From the NCBI GenBank assembly GCA_015680685.1, contig MNCI01004524.1, positions 152,395 through 201,567 on the forward strand: DNA of 49,173 nt. The letters are read 5' to 3'. This DNA comes from Gnetum montanum. Lineage: Eukaryota; Streptophyta; Gnetopsida; Gnetales; Gnetaceae. The stretch's first letter is position 1, and every line of letters begins with the position of its first letter. Below are positions 22,768 to 34,167 of the stretch, piece by piece. The notes below the pieces were generated by a model. It did not search any database. It saw only the letters and a list, made by a program, of their open reading frames with translations, and was not told where the DNA came from. A program made the position numbers and the translations under genes.

Positions 22768-24427
22768 TTGACGTGCTTGGTGCTTATTACGGTACAACAC
22801 TAACGTAGCACCAACATTTTGCTTTACATTCACATGTTGTGCATTATCTTAGTTTGCATGTCTAGCATGTTTGACATGTTTGGTTTATAGATTTAGCACT
22901 TTAGCAAAACTCTAGTACACTTAGCATTTTGTTTTACAAGTTGCATTTTAACACTTTGTGTTTGCACATTTAGCATTTTCACACTTGAGCATTTTTGCAT
23001 TTGGCATTTCTTTCTACACTTGGCATTTCATTTTTATGCTTAGCAAAATTTTGAATTTTTTCTAACTCTTAGTAATGTAGCTTAGAGTACTCAAGAAAAA
23101 TTCTAACTCTGGGTTCCCCTCCAGGAGCATAACCCATGTAAATTTTGTAGAAAAATTCTAACTGTTGGTTATGCTCCCTAGGAGCGTAGCCTTGAAATAT
23201 GCAAAAATCAACAAAGAAAATGTTAACTGCTGCTGGGGGGCATAGCCCCAATGACACATGAAAATCCAAGTAAAAAGAACTGTTATCCCAAAGTTATACA
23301 CACCACGCATTGCTCACCGAGTGCATGCCACAACTGCAACCCTTATGGTCACCTTGCTCACTTTGTCATGCTTTGTGCCTCCCAACCTCTATCATGCCTC
23401 CACACACCCTATGCCCCATGGCATTCCCACATGTCCTTGCCTCCTGAAATACCTTACCCTCGCCTTACCCCTGGCTCACTCACCCACATGCTACGTTCAC
23501 CTGCACACTTGCCTAGAATAAAACATAGCCGAGGGTAAACCCTTTGTTGCAAAATCCACCATTGTCCCCTTAGCCTAGAACCCTCGTCTTGGCCTCTGTG
23601 CCATGGCCACACAAAAAATTGTGGCCATGCACATGCCTATGCCCTTCCCAACCTTGGTCACACTACCACCATGACCATAGCCTCTACTAGATCCCCTCAT
23701 TTAAGTTCAAAAAAAAACAAATGGGGGACAACACCTTGATGCCTTACTACACCACCATCGTTCACTCTATGCCTAGAAATGAAAAAGGGAAGAACAAAGA
23801 AGTCTTGGAACCCCTCAATCTTACGCTATGGTTACCCTAGCAATGGCCACAAAATCCTCGTTTCACCCTCTCCCCTACCCTCCACGTGCCATGGCTCTCA
23901 TAAGAAATAGAAAACCCTCATTGCATTATAGGAAGGTGAAACCCCCAAAATGCAAAATCCCATGCCCATGCATCATAGACAAAAAAGAAGAAATAAATGC
24001 TAAGAAATAGACCCATCATTCCCGTGTGCACTCTCTCTCTCTTCCTGGCTATGGTGGCCATGATGGTGGTGGTCCTTGCCAAGGCAAGCAACCCCAAAAC
24101 CTCAAACCCCCAACATAAGGCAAAACGAGCAAAATCCAAAGAAAAGATTGCACAAGGGTAGAGTGTAGTAGAGTATTTGGTAGATGGTGGCTCTCTCTAT
24201 TCCTCCACACATGCCCAGGGTAGATGTTGTAATGCTTGTTCTCCCTCGTCCCTATTGATGAGCCTAGGGTGTTGACGTTTACTTTGGTGCGTCATGTTGG
24301 CTGTCATGCTTTGGTAGTCATGCTCTGGGTGCTATGCTTTGGCTTCACTCCTTACTCCAACCATGCCACACTCTATAACTTCTCATTTTCACTTTGGAAA
24401 ATGATAGTTTGACCTTGGTGAAGCATG
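22768..24427 (-). other. Leader region of the antisense gene in element 1
   Basis: It runs from the conserved TATA-like box to the proposed ATG. On the minus strand a block near 24130-24210 (CATCTACC, GGCATGTGTGGAGGAA, CACCATCTACCAA) is conserved at 32690-32745 in element 2. Short frames occur at 23258-23538 and 23918-24139, but they do not align convincingly with the other copy. From 22800 to 23060 it is rich in TTAGCATTTT words. Confidence 0.45.
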
Positions 24428-24436
24428 GATATATAC
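24428..24436 (-). promoter_or_regulatory. TATA-like box of the antisense gene (element 1)
   Basis: On the minus strand GGGAGGGTATATATCCATG aligns with GGAGGGTATAAAAGCATG at 32517-32533 in element 2. It points in the direction of the antisense gene. It is about 1.65 kb upstream of the proposed ATG, so a long leader or an unseen 5' exon is implied. Confidence 0.5.
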
Positions 24437-24947
24437 CCTCCCGGGGTAATTAAATGTGCTACCTACAAAGAAAGCATCCCATACTTAGGAAAATTTTTCA
24501 AGTTTTTCTTGAGCACAGCAAAGGGACCAAGCATAACAAGGGGTGAGCGTAGTAACCAAAGTTAGAAAATTTTTCGAACTACTTTTGGTATTCCTTAGAC
24601 TTAGAAATTTTTTTGAATTTTTTTTGATTGCCTAGTGAACACCTAGCCTAAATTCATGTTCTAAGCACTCCCAGCCTTGCCTAAATCTACGTAGTTTGCA
24701 CAAACGATGGTATCTTATGACTTGAAACTAGCAAACCATGGTTCACTATGATCTTAAACTAGCATCCCATGGCCTATTGAGGCCTGAAACTAGCCCACAT
24801 ACTTGCTTCTACAACTTCATGTTTGCACACTTAGGTGAATTTTCATTACGTTTTTTTCCTTACTTCATGCATTTTGACTTCATTTAAGATAGATGTGGCT
24901 TGACATTCCTTCTGGTTGTTTTGTAATATACTTGGCAGGATTGCATC
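24437..24947 (+). other. Stretch ahead of RT, with repeat cluster and acceptor
   Basis: It carries a small repeat cluster at 24715-24800 (CTTAAACTAGCA, GCCTGAAACTAGCC) and, at 24937-24938, a candidate acceptor after a T-rich tract (ACTTGGCAG|GATTGC). Element 2 has TTTTTGCAG|GATTAC at the matching place. No gene is seen. Confidence 0.55.
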
Positions 24948-27900
24948 ATGAGCACATGCAGGCATCTTCATTCACCTCTAGTCCTCACCAAGCCTTATGG
25001 TGACCTCACACGATATATCGATATCGAATGCCTATACTCTGATTCCATAGCCTATGACAAACATGTAACATCTGTAGAGGCACCGCTAGATTGGCCAGGC
25101 CATCTAATCAAAGCTCTAGATCTAGAGGCAAGAAACATCATTAAGGATCCCCTTGTTGAGGTCCCTATAACAACACTTAGTGGCGTGGTGAAAACATTGA
25201 AACTTAGTTTCTTGTTAGAGCCTCAACACACCCAAAGTATCGCTAAAGTCCTCAATGGTAATATTAAGGCATTTGCATGGTCTTACGAAGATGTGCCAGG
25301 CCTAGATCCTCACATAGTGCAGCATAATATAATCCTTGATCCTCGCATAAAACTAGTTAAGCAGAAAGCTCGTAAAGTTAGGCCTAAGGTGGCATTGGCA
25401 GTATGTGATGAAATCACCAAGCTCTACAAGGTTGGTTTCTTTTGGGTAGTTGACTATGCAGACTTGGTCTCTAACAACATGATTGTACCTAAGAAAAATA
25501 AAAGCATATGCACTTGCATAGACTTCTAGGACCTAAACAAGGTGACCATTAAAGATGACTTCCCGTTGCTTAGTATTGATTAATTGGTCGATACTATGAC
25601 TAGCCATGCCTTGTTATCCTTCATGGATGGGATCTCTAGTTACAACTAGATTCAAATCAACCTAGAGCACCAGCTCAATACTACTTTCATGACCCCTTGG
25701 GGTACGTTTTGCTATACAATGATGCCTTTCTTACTAAAGAACATAGGAGCAACTTATCAACAAACTATGATGTACGTCTTCAACAATTATTTGCTAGATT
25801 TGCTTAATGAATACATTGATGACATAACAGTTAAGTCCAAAATGACACATGACCATGTAGATGAGTTAGATTGCATACTCAAACGCTGCCTTGGACATGA
25901 CCTTAAGTTGAATCCTAAGAAGTGTCTCTTTGGTGTCAAAATGGGTCGCATGCTAGGTTTTGTTGTATTAGAAGCAAGCATATGTGTAGACCTCAATAAG
26001 GTTAAGGCCATCATCAACTTAGCACCAATGGCTAACCTTAAGGAGTTACATGGCTTACAAGGCAGACTACAATTCATTTGCAAGTTTATTGCATGGTTGA
26101 CTAACAAGTTGTAGCCCATGCAACATCTACTCAAAAAGGGAGTGCACTTTGAGTGGACAGCTCAATGCCAAGAGGCATTTGACAACCTTAAACAAGAGTT
26201 GGCTCAACTACCAATAGTCTACTCTCCGTAAGGGGGTAAACTATTTTACATCTACCTTGCAACCTTTGATGCATGCAACACTTCTTTGCTTTGCCAAAAG
26301 TAGGACGATGGCTCAGAGGTCCTTATGTACTACCTAAGCCATGCGTTAATAGCCCATGAACAAAATACAATGATGTGGAGATGAACTGCATCACCTTAGT
26401 TTTTGCACTTAAGAAGTGGAGGCATTATCTTTTCTGTAGCCAAGTAAACATCATCTCCAAGAGCAATGTACTTTGGGCAATCACTCCAAACATTTAAAAA
26501 GTAGTTGAATTACACAGTCAAAAGTAATAACTGTGGAGTTTGACCTACACTACATAGCACAAGCATCAACTAAAGGTTAAGAAATAGCCACACAACTTAC
26601 AAATTTGCCAATAAACGATCAAGCCATACTAGATCCATAATTCTCGGATGAGCATGTTAGTAGCATAAGCCAAGTGCTTGCCAACTTTGAGGCACTCTTA
26701 CACTTTGATGGTGCTTTAACCTCTCAAGGAGGTAGTGCCACCACTGTAATCACATTTTTCTTCGGAGAGATCCAACCCTTTGCTTATCACTTTGCATTTC
26801 CTTGCACCAACAATGTAGTAGAGTATGAAGGTCTCCTTAGAGGTATCTTAGTAGCTCGTGACCTAAGAATTCAAAACATAGCGATCCGAGCTGATTCATA
26901 GTTAGTTGTTAACTAAGTCATAGAGGTTTACGTTTGCAAAGCACAACACTTACAACCTTACTACGACTTGGCAAAGCACTTGCTCAAATAATTTTCAACT
27001 GTAGATATCCAACACATTCCTCGCAACAAGAATGCCATTGCCAGCACATTAGCTACGTTAGCCCTAAGCATGGCACGTAGCATATTTCATGCCTTGCCTA
27101 CCTTAATAACAAATTGCACTAAGCCTATCACACAAACAACTCACATTACATTTGTAGCTACAACAAGCACAACTCACGCACAAGAATGGTATGATGACAT
27201 CAAGTCATACTTTCAATAGGATGAGCCTCCTTAGCATTTAACCACTACCCAGAAGGATGAAGTGCAAAAATGGTCGTAGCAGTACGTCCTCGTAGATGAT
27301 AACACAATATGTCATAGATCCTACGATGGCATACTCCTAACTTGTGTTAGTGATAGTGAAGTGCAAATGATCGTTGATGAAGCCCATGAGGGACTATGTG
27401 GAGGTCACATAGCACTTAGGGAAATGACATTAAAAATTATATGCTTAAGTTAGTATTGGTCTTATATGGAATTTGATTGCATCTCCAAAGTCAAGATGTG
27501 TGACGTGTGTTAATGACATGATAACTTAATGCACGTGCCACCCACGGAATTGCATATCATGTGGCTATTCCAACGCTAGGGCTTGGATATCATAGGACCT
27601 ATCATGCCTAAGTCTTTTGTAAGACATAGCTTCATCATAACTACAACTACATACTTTACCAAATGGGTTGAAGCTATTTCCCTTAGGAAGACAACATCAT
27701 AACAGGTTCACAAATTCATCCTTGACAACATAATGGTCTGATTTTGTCTACCCATGACTATAGTCATAGATAATGTGCCATAGTTTAGCAGTGTAGAAAC
27801 CAAAGGCTTTTTTGAACACCTTGGCATTAAGCATTCCTTCTGCGAAGACCTTGGCATTAAGCATTCCTTCTCAGTAGCAACAAATGGCGATGGCATGAGT

Positions 27901-28285
27901 AGCTAGTCTACACACTATGGGTGTACTGCACACCACATAGAACAACAATATGTAAGATACCATATAGCCTTGTGTATGGGTCTGAAGCAATTTTGCCTCT
28001 TGAATTGAAAGTTCCATCGCTCCACATGATTTTCTCAAACTTCATCGACAAAGCTTAGAATAACAAGTTGAGAATCATTAATTTTGAGTTTATAGAGGAG
28101 GAGCACATGCAGACACTAAGGCCATTTTCCAACCCATAGATAAATTCTTAGCCAACTAGGAAGGGCCTTTCTTGGTCACCAAGGCCTATGACAATGAAGC
28201 ATTCAAGCTTGCTGATCTAGATGACAGTGAGTTTGCTAATTCGATCAACCATTCATACCTGATGTCATACTACGCTTAGTACGCA
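24948..28285 (+). pseudogene. pol of element 1: RT, RNase H, archaeal-type RNase H, integrase (broken)
   Basis: The frame from 24948 to about 26340 has no indel, only six stops (25527, 25581, 25647, 26112, 26229, 26301), each where Gln is plausible. RT: FAWSYEDVPGLDP near 25272, KQKARKVRPK, SFMDGIS, TPWGTFCY, and the catalytic box YIDD intact near 25810. RNase H: 26115-26560, with NDVEMNCITLVFALKKWRHYL after a one-base loss near 26365. Archaeal-type RNase H: 26674-27070, with LHFDGALTSQGG, TNNVVEYEGLL and IRADS all kept. Integrase: 27330-28260, with HEGLCGGH, KMCDVC, GLDIIGP, TKWVEA and IVIDNVP (Asn-Val for Asn-Gly). A 30-base tandem duplication lies at 27818-27871. The segment with the catalytic Glu is missing, and text resumes at LVYGSEAILPLEL. 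The leader type and double RNase H point to the Tat/Ogre lineage. Confidence 0.92.
27818..27871 (+). repeat. 30-base in-frame tandem duplication in the integrase
   Basis: A 24-base block starting ACCTTGGCATTAAGCATTCC occurs at 27818-27841 and 27848-27871. The offset of 30 keeps the frame and doubles the LGIKHSF peptide. Element 2 has a single copy, so it arose in this copy or its parent. Confidence 0.85.
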
Positions 28286-28319
28286 ACGTCACATCAATGG
28301 TAAAGTAAGGTAAGGAAGC

Positions 28320-28745
28320 ATCCGCTATGACATTAAACTGGCACAACAAGTCTACTATGATTATAAACTGGCACAGAACATCCTTGGGCTATGATGTTAA
28401 ACTAGCATCCACAACACACCCATTCGCTATGACGTTAAACTGGCACAAAAAGTCCACTATAACTATAAACTAGCACAAAAAGTCTTTGGGCCATGACACT
28501 AAAATTGGCATCCACAACATAGTTTGCTATGACTATAAATTGGCATAGCTTATCCTTGTGTCATGACATTAAACTAGCACAACATCTATCATCTACTACA
28601 ACGTTAAACTAGCACACAACAATCTACTAGGACTATAAACTAGTACATTACAGTCTGCTAGGACTTTAAATTAGGTTCATAGTCTGTTAGGACCTTAAAC
28701 TAGCATAGCTTGTGGTCTACTAGGACATTAAACTAGGTTTGCAAT
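28320..28745. repeat. Minisatellite in the 3' UTR of element 1
   Basis: Repeated CTATGACNTTAAACTGGCAC words in units of about 30-60 bases, starting just after the integrase. This is the same array as 8270-8830 in element 2, inverted because the elements are antiparallel. Confidence 0.85.
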
Positions 28746-30365
28746 TCAGCACCCATAGCTCAACATGCATAGTTCTGTGGACAAGTGAGCGTGAATACTT
28801 TTAATCCTTCATCATCTACTCACACCTTGTGGGCAGGCCAGGGTAGGGCATTGCTATTCTAGAATGAAGTTCATGTCATCAAGAAAAAGCCTTTAAAACA
28901 TTTGCAGCATTACTACCCCTAGCATTTTACTGGTCCTCTAGACATGCCCTAGGACATTTTGTTGACCTTTTGGAGCTATCGCCACCATCGCCAGTAGTAC
29001 CATCCCTAGGTTGCATCGATAGCATTTTGGCCTTGGGTATTTTAATATTGCTTAGATTTATCACTATTAGAACCACTCGCTGAAGTCCCAGTAGTACTAT
29101 GACCCAACCACAACATTGCCATCCTCCAGCCGTTACCATTGCTTGGGCTTGAAAGCACATTTGGCAACTTGGATCCTTACCATTTTATTGGATTTCCAAG
29201 CTCTTACCTTTGGTGTGGAGTCTTGAGCACCTACATTGCCATCGCCCTTGGCCACATTGTTGGCCTCTTTGGGGTGCTCGCTGCTGATGTGACTGCTAAA
29301 GATTTTGTAGCTTTTTGGCTCTAACACCTACACTAGCCTTTTTGCTTTGGCACTATAAGCTCTTGCAACTGGTTCAACACTCATGGCACTTGTAGCACCC
29401 TCGTAACCAGCAATTTTCTCTTATCTCACATGTTGTGTGGTTGTTTTCTTGTCTTCTCTATGTTGTGTTTGTAGGACAAAGCCTCAGAGGTGGTGATTTA
29501 GGGACACATTTCATCATAGTCGCAAGTCACCACATTACTCTTATGTGCCAAACCACTTAAGAGTGCACATTCTTATTATCTTGTTATATCTAGCTTACAA
29601 TTACCCCTTTACCTTAATTTTTTTTGCCTTTCCTACTAACTTCTCCGATACACATGGCACCCTTCTTTCAGTTGACTATAGAACCCATGACAGATGTGAC
29701 ACAACTTGTCCCATGGATATTCTCTATAGGCTAGTTAAAGCCTAAGCAGATGCAATGCAACTCATCCAAGGAAGGAAACACTTATCCTACAGATGCAACA
29801 CAGTTGCCTCTAAGTAAAACCTATTGAGTGGCACATAGTCCACTTGATGATAAGCATCTTACAGTTAGCATTGCACAAGGAAAAAAGCATAAAACTCAAA
29901 AAAAGAGGCAAGAGGGATAAAACATGTCCCTAAGAAAAATCTAACAAAGTTACACTTTGGCAACCAGTCCAACCCTGAATTCGCATCAGCCTTCTCATAA
30001 GCACTTCAACGAGAGGCCAACATGTCAAGGGTAAGTCATTCTAGTGCTATGGGTGACAACTCTCTCATAAGCATTCTGACAAGAGACCATCATTTTGGTG
30101 ACAAGCCACCTTGGTGCCATGATCATGGTCAATTGTGTTGACTCCACATCTTGCAACATGATACATTGTTTGCATCTCATTCCTTCATTGCTATCCCAAG
30201 CCAATTTCCTACATCCATTACCTATAACATACCATTACCTTTAGCACTCTTGAGCCTAGCAAAGCATCCTTCGATTGGGTATCAATGAGCAATGTTAGTG
30301 CCATGCTCGTTGTGGTGTTTCAAGTTCTTTGTCGACATCTCTCGGGCCACTCTTCTAAACCTCGA
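28746..30365 (+). other. Element 1 3' untranslated spacer
   Basis: There is no convincing coding frame. A two-unit module (CTTCTCATAAGCA ... CTCTCATAAGCA) is at about 29985-30125. The spacer aligns in outline with the inverted 6919-8269 of element 2. Confidence 0.55.
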
Positions 30366-30375
30366 TAAAAAGGGG
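30366..30375 (+). promoter_or_regulatory. Polypurine tract of element 1
   Basis: TAAAAAGGGG, then CCAA, then the LTR start TGAAAAACC. This is the expected priming site for plus-strand DNA. Confidence 0.6.
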
Positions 30376-30379
30376 CCAA

Positions 30380-32011
30380 TGAAAAACCACCAAATTCAGG
30401 CAATAGCACCTCAACAAAAAATTTGTCTAAGTGTCAATACAAGGTAAAAAAATTTTAAGTGTTTGGCCCATGCTTCCATTGTTGAGGCTATGCTTCATAG
30501 CGTAGTCAATGTAGCATGCAGTACAAAACTAGATTTGAAAAATTTCTTAAGTGTCGATAGTAGTTGCAAAAATGTTTTGAAGTGTTGTGTTATGCTCACA
30601 TTCTCTCTACTATGCTCTAGAGTGTAGCTAGCATAGTATGCACTTTAGTGGCCAGTTTTGCCTAAGTGTCAAGCCAGAGGTTGTCAAGCTAGTTCAGCAT
30701 GAAAAGAAGCATTTTGGTAGATTTTCTAACTCTTGAAGCTACCCCTCCTACTATGCTTTAGAGCGTAGCTAGAATGAATGTTGCAAGTTTTGCCAAATTT
30801 TTTCTGAGTATCAGTGCTATGCTCTCACTCTTCCTGCTATGCTCTAGAGTGTAGCTAGTGTAGCTAACACTGGACCTTAATTTTTGTAGAATTTGCCTAA
30901 TTGTTAGGCTATGCTTTAGAGTGTAGCTAGCGTAATAATGCATGATGGCGTCCAAAAGCTTCTAAAGCTTAGCACCGGCCTTCATCTCAACTCTAGCACT
31001 TCTTCAGTAAGTAGAATTAACAACTTGCACTTTCTTTGGATCTCCTTATGTCCCAAAATTATACCTACGCTTGATCCCACTTGAAAAGGCAGAGAGTGTA
31101 GCCTCTAAGTTGCATTGTTTGTAGGTACATTGTGGTGTCTTCAGCTCTGACACATGCAGTTGGTAGCGTAGTCATAGTTTGGTAGTCTCCTGAGGGCCAT
31201 TGGAGCATACTAGGGCATAACACCATTTTGCTCTAGTGGAAGCATAGTTGGGGTCAACGTAGCCTCAACTTCCCTTTGCCACGTGATGCTCGATTTACAC
31301 TTCACATCAATCCTAATCCTATAAATACCCCTACTTTGCACATTTTAGGGGTTGACATTTTGAATTATTTGGTGGCCATTTTCACTCAGCAGTCAACATC
31401 TTGGCACTAGCACCCTTGCACCTAGATACAATTTTGACAAAACTTTGGGACATCACCTTTGCACATCATAGCACACCGTAGCTTGCAAAACACCACAACA
31501 GCCAACCTAATAGGCGTAGACTTCATGGAGGATGTCAGTTTCATAGCTTAGACACCCTAAAGACTATGACTATGCTACCTACTACACCTATTTGTACATT
31601 GCATACATCCTCACCTCTCTTTTGCAAATTGCTATGCTCTTGCGTTTGAGGTGGTGCAATTCTTCCTCTCTCAAACTCCTTTGCATTTTTAAGCATTTAG
31701 CATCGCACTTGTATTTTTTCACTATTTTTCATGCATTTTCATGTTTGCATCGTCATTTTTACACCAAAAAACCTTGCTATGCTTTGACTTAGTCTACCCA
31801 AGTACCACTGAAAACATCATGCGAACCCCTTGCACATCTACATCAAAACACTTTGTAAGTTCACATTTGATTGATAAGACAGTCCTAGGTGCTCCACCTC
31901 TACTTCCCTTTCCAATGATAGCCCTTTGGACGGGTTTAGGGTTAGGGCTATACTGCAATTGTGGACCCCTTGACATGATCGTTTTAGCTACTGATGTTTT
32001 TAATTGCTACA
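30380..32011 (+). repeat. 3' LTR of element 1
   Basis: It starts TGAAAAACCACC and ends TTAATTGCTACA. A TATA box (CTATAAATACCCC) begins at 31319. Palindrome modules lie near 30483, 30606, 30750, 30836 and 30907, matching the 5' LTR one for one. Confidence 0.92.
31319..31327 (+). promoter_or_regulatory. LTR TATA box (element 1, 3' LTR)
   Basis: CTATAAATA, 939 bases into the LTR, the same offset as in the 5' LTR. Confidence 0.7.
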
Positions 32012-32016
32012 CCAGT
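32012..32016. repeat. Target site duplication of element 1, right copy
   Basis: CCAGT follows the LTR end CTACA directly; it pairs with CCAAT at 12302-12306. Confidence 0.75.
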
Positions 32017-32204
32017 TAGGACCAAAGGTGAGTAAAGATGCTCGTACATAGTCATGTTGAAAATCTTGCAGTAATCCTGCAAAAATACCTAGAAAAACAT
32101 TAAGCTGCATTTGTCTTAGCAAGAGCAATATGCATAAAATGAAGAAAAGCAATGTAATAAAATTTTTTGCCTAAGTAGATGCAATGTTAAAAAGTAAATA
32201 TGCA

Positions 32205-32300
32205 TGGGCCGATTTTAGGCCTTGGCAAGCCATGAGTTACAATTTAAGGTCTTAGTAGATTGTGACATGTTAGTTTAAGGTCTTAGTGGATCGTGGCATG
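32205..32300. repeat. Short-period repeat cluster, right side of the cassette (element 2)
   Basis: GATTTTAGGCCTTGGC, CAATTTAAGGTCTTAG and GTTTAAGGTCTTAG words in a row, matching the cluster at 24715-24800 of element 1 in inverted orientation. Confidence 0.55.
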
Positions 32301-32521
32301 CATTAGATGTGTCATTTGAGCAAGGCTTGATGCACCAAAAAATTGAAATTGGCTTGGGCATTCACTGGGCAACAAGAAAAATTTAAAATTTTTCTAAGTC
32401 TAGGGGTGATTAGAAAAATCAAAATTTTTTCTAAATTTAGTGACTACACTCCCATCCAACTACACTTTGCACTGTAGAGCATAGTCCTGGGGTAGGTGAA
32501 AAATTAAGTGGTCCTGGAGGG

Positions 32522-32529
32522 TATAAAAG
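32522..32529 (+). promoter_or_regulatory. TATA-like box of the antisense gene (element 2)
   Basis: TATAAAAG in the context GGAGGGTATAAAAGCATG, conserved at 24428-24436 (minus) in element 1 and oriented toward the antisense gene. Confidence 0.5.
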
Positions 32530-33494
32530 CATGTTTTACCTTGGGTAAATCTATCATTGTTAAAGTTAAAAACGTAAACATTTTTGAGCATAGTGGAGTT
32601 AGAAGAGTGTAGTCACTAGAATGTCATGCTAAAGTAGATGCTAGCACCTCAGGTTGACCAATGTTGACCAGGGAGAGTAAATATTAAGACATCTACCATG
32701 GCCATGTGTAGAGGAAAGGAGGGCACCACCATCTACCAAGTACCCTGACTATGCTCTCTCCTTTTTTCCATTTTTTATTTACGCTTTTACCTTATTTCTG
32801 CACTTGCATTAAGGGTTTTTGGGATTGATTTTGATGATGCTTTACCATGGAAAGGGCCATCATTGTTATGGCCATCTTGGCCACATGGCAGGGAGGGCAT
32901 GTGCGTGGGTAGGGAGAGAGTTTTTGGTTTATTGAGGACTTTGCATGAAGGTTTTGTAATTGTGTGGGGGATTAATGTTGTGGGGGGCGGGGGGAGGTGT
33001 GTTGGGGTGGGGGTTGGGAGCACATGGTTGGTTTAAGGGTAGAGTAGGGAGGCTTTCCTATAAATTTTGTTTTTAAGGACAAGGGTGAGGGTGGAGGCCA
33101 CGACTACTATGGCAATTTGCATGACCACAAGCAAAGAGGCTGTGCAGGGTTTGTAAGAAATTTCTTTGTTCAAGCATTTTGTTTTGTGTTGTGCAAGAAG
33201 GGTAGGGGATTTGGGTCTTGGCTATTGCTACCTGCAAGGTAGGGGCACAGTAGAGGGTTTCTCCCATAGAAAGAAATTTTTTTTGATTTTTTTTCAAAGA
33301 TTTTATCTTTGTGTGGGGAAAAGATAAGGGTTTTGTGGTTACCCTAGGATCATTACTTGCGAGGTAGGACATGTAAGGGGCTTTGTGATTTTTTTTATTT
33401 TCTATTTTTAATGAAATGTAGGTGTGGTATGTTCAGTGTCCACGACGGCCATGGGAGTGTCATGTCCTACGACAAGGATGCATAGTCACAGGGG

Positions 33495-33497
<3 letters not shown>

Positions 33498-33527
<30 letters not shown>

Positions 33528-33528
33528 N
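33498..33528. repeat. TG microsatellite ending in an N
   Basis: Fifteen TG dinucleotides at 33498-33527, followed by one undetermined base at 33528. Element 1 has no such run at the matching place. The N marks a sequencing difficulty. Confidence 0.95.
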
Positions 33529-34167
33529 TTTCTCCGTTGGATAAGGCAAGTTGTGTGGCATGTGACAGTGTGGTTGCGAGGGTCGTGGTCATGGTTGGCA
33601 CTCAATGTGCAGGGCATAGTGAGAGTGGCTAATAGGGTAGTATACAATGTCATGGTGGGGCGTTGGACAATGAGAGGAGAGCATTGGGGTAGCAACCAAA
33701 CCTTAGTTCATTGGCCATGGCTAGTACTATGCTCTTGTCTTGGAGGCGTAGTTGATGCCCAGTGTCCATTAAAATCCCCCTTGCACAACAATTAGTTTTT
33801 TTTTGGGACTATGTTCTTAAGGGAACGTAGTCAATAGTTAGAATTTTTTCGTAGTATGGGACTATGCTCTACAATTTCTAGAGCATAGTTGGTGTAAGCT
33901 AGAGTTAGAAAAAATTTTCATGTTTCTAGACTACACTCCTAGAGAAGTAACCCAAAGTTAGAATTTTTTGTAGTTTTTTAGACTATGTTGCCCAAGGTTA
34001 AAAAAAAGTTTGAAAACCCTATACAAAATGATAACTTGCAAAACATAAAATACTAATGCTACATTGCCAAAACATGCAACCTGTAACACCAAATATGCAA
34101 ATATGTGAAACAAAATGCAAATGTTATGTGAAACATGTTGTACCCCAATGAATAATAGGTGCGTCAA

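Larger units (their letters stand above)
12307..32011 (+). mobile_element. Element 1: giant Tat-like Ty3/gypsy retrotransposon inside element 2
   Basis: LTRs at 12307-13975 and 30380-32011 enclose, on the plus strand, a primer site, gag, protease, a spacer carrying a minus-strand gene, RT, two RNase H domains, integrase, minisatellite and polypurine tract, 19,705 bases in all. It belongs to the same family as its host element, in the opposite orientation. Removing it with one target duplication restores an alignable pol leader in element 2. Its LTR ends differ by about 7 in 35 bases, mostly transitions, so it too is old. Confidence 0.92.
32017..34167 (+). other. Element 2 spacer: pol leader edge, repeat cluster, leader of antisense gene
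   Basis: 32017-32076 is the separated start of the pol leader (minus strand). A candidate acceptor is at 32077-32078 on the minus strand. 32205-32300 holds the short-period repeat cluster (TTTAAGGTCTTAGTGGATC words). A TATA-like box is at 32522. The block at 32690-32745 matches element 1. LTR-type palindrome words (CTATGCTCT, GAGCATAGT) recur at 32440-32600 and 33800-33960. A TG microsatellite is at 33498. No gene on either strand is convincing. Confidence 0.5.

Noticed and set aside
23251-23538. Two overlapping plus-strand open frames of about 90 codons upstream of RT
   Set aside because: Pro/His-rich composition comes from C-rich repeats and there is no counterpart in element 2.
33424-33795. 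Open frame across the TG microsatellite
   Set aside because: It depends on the repeat and an undetermined base and is not shared with element 1.
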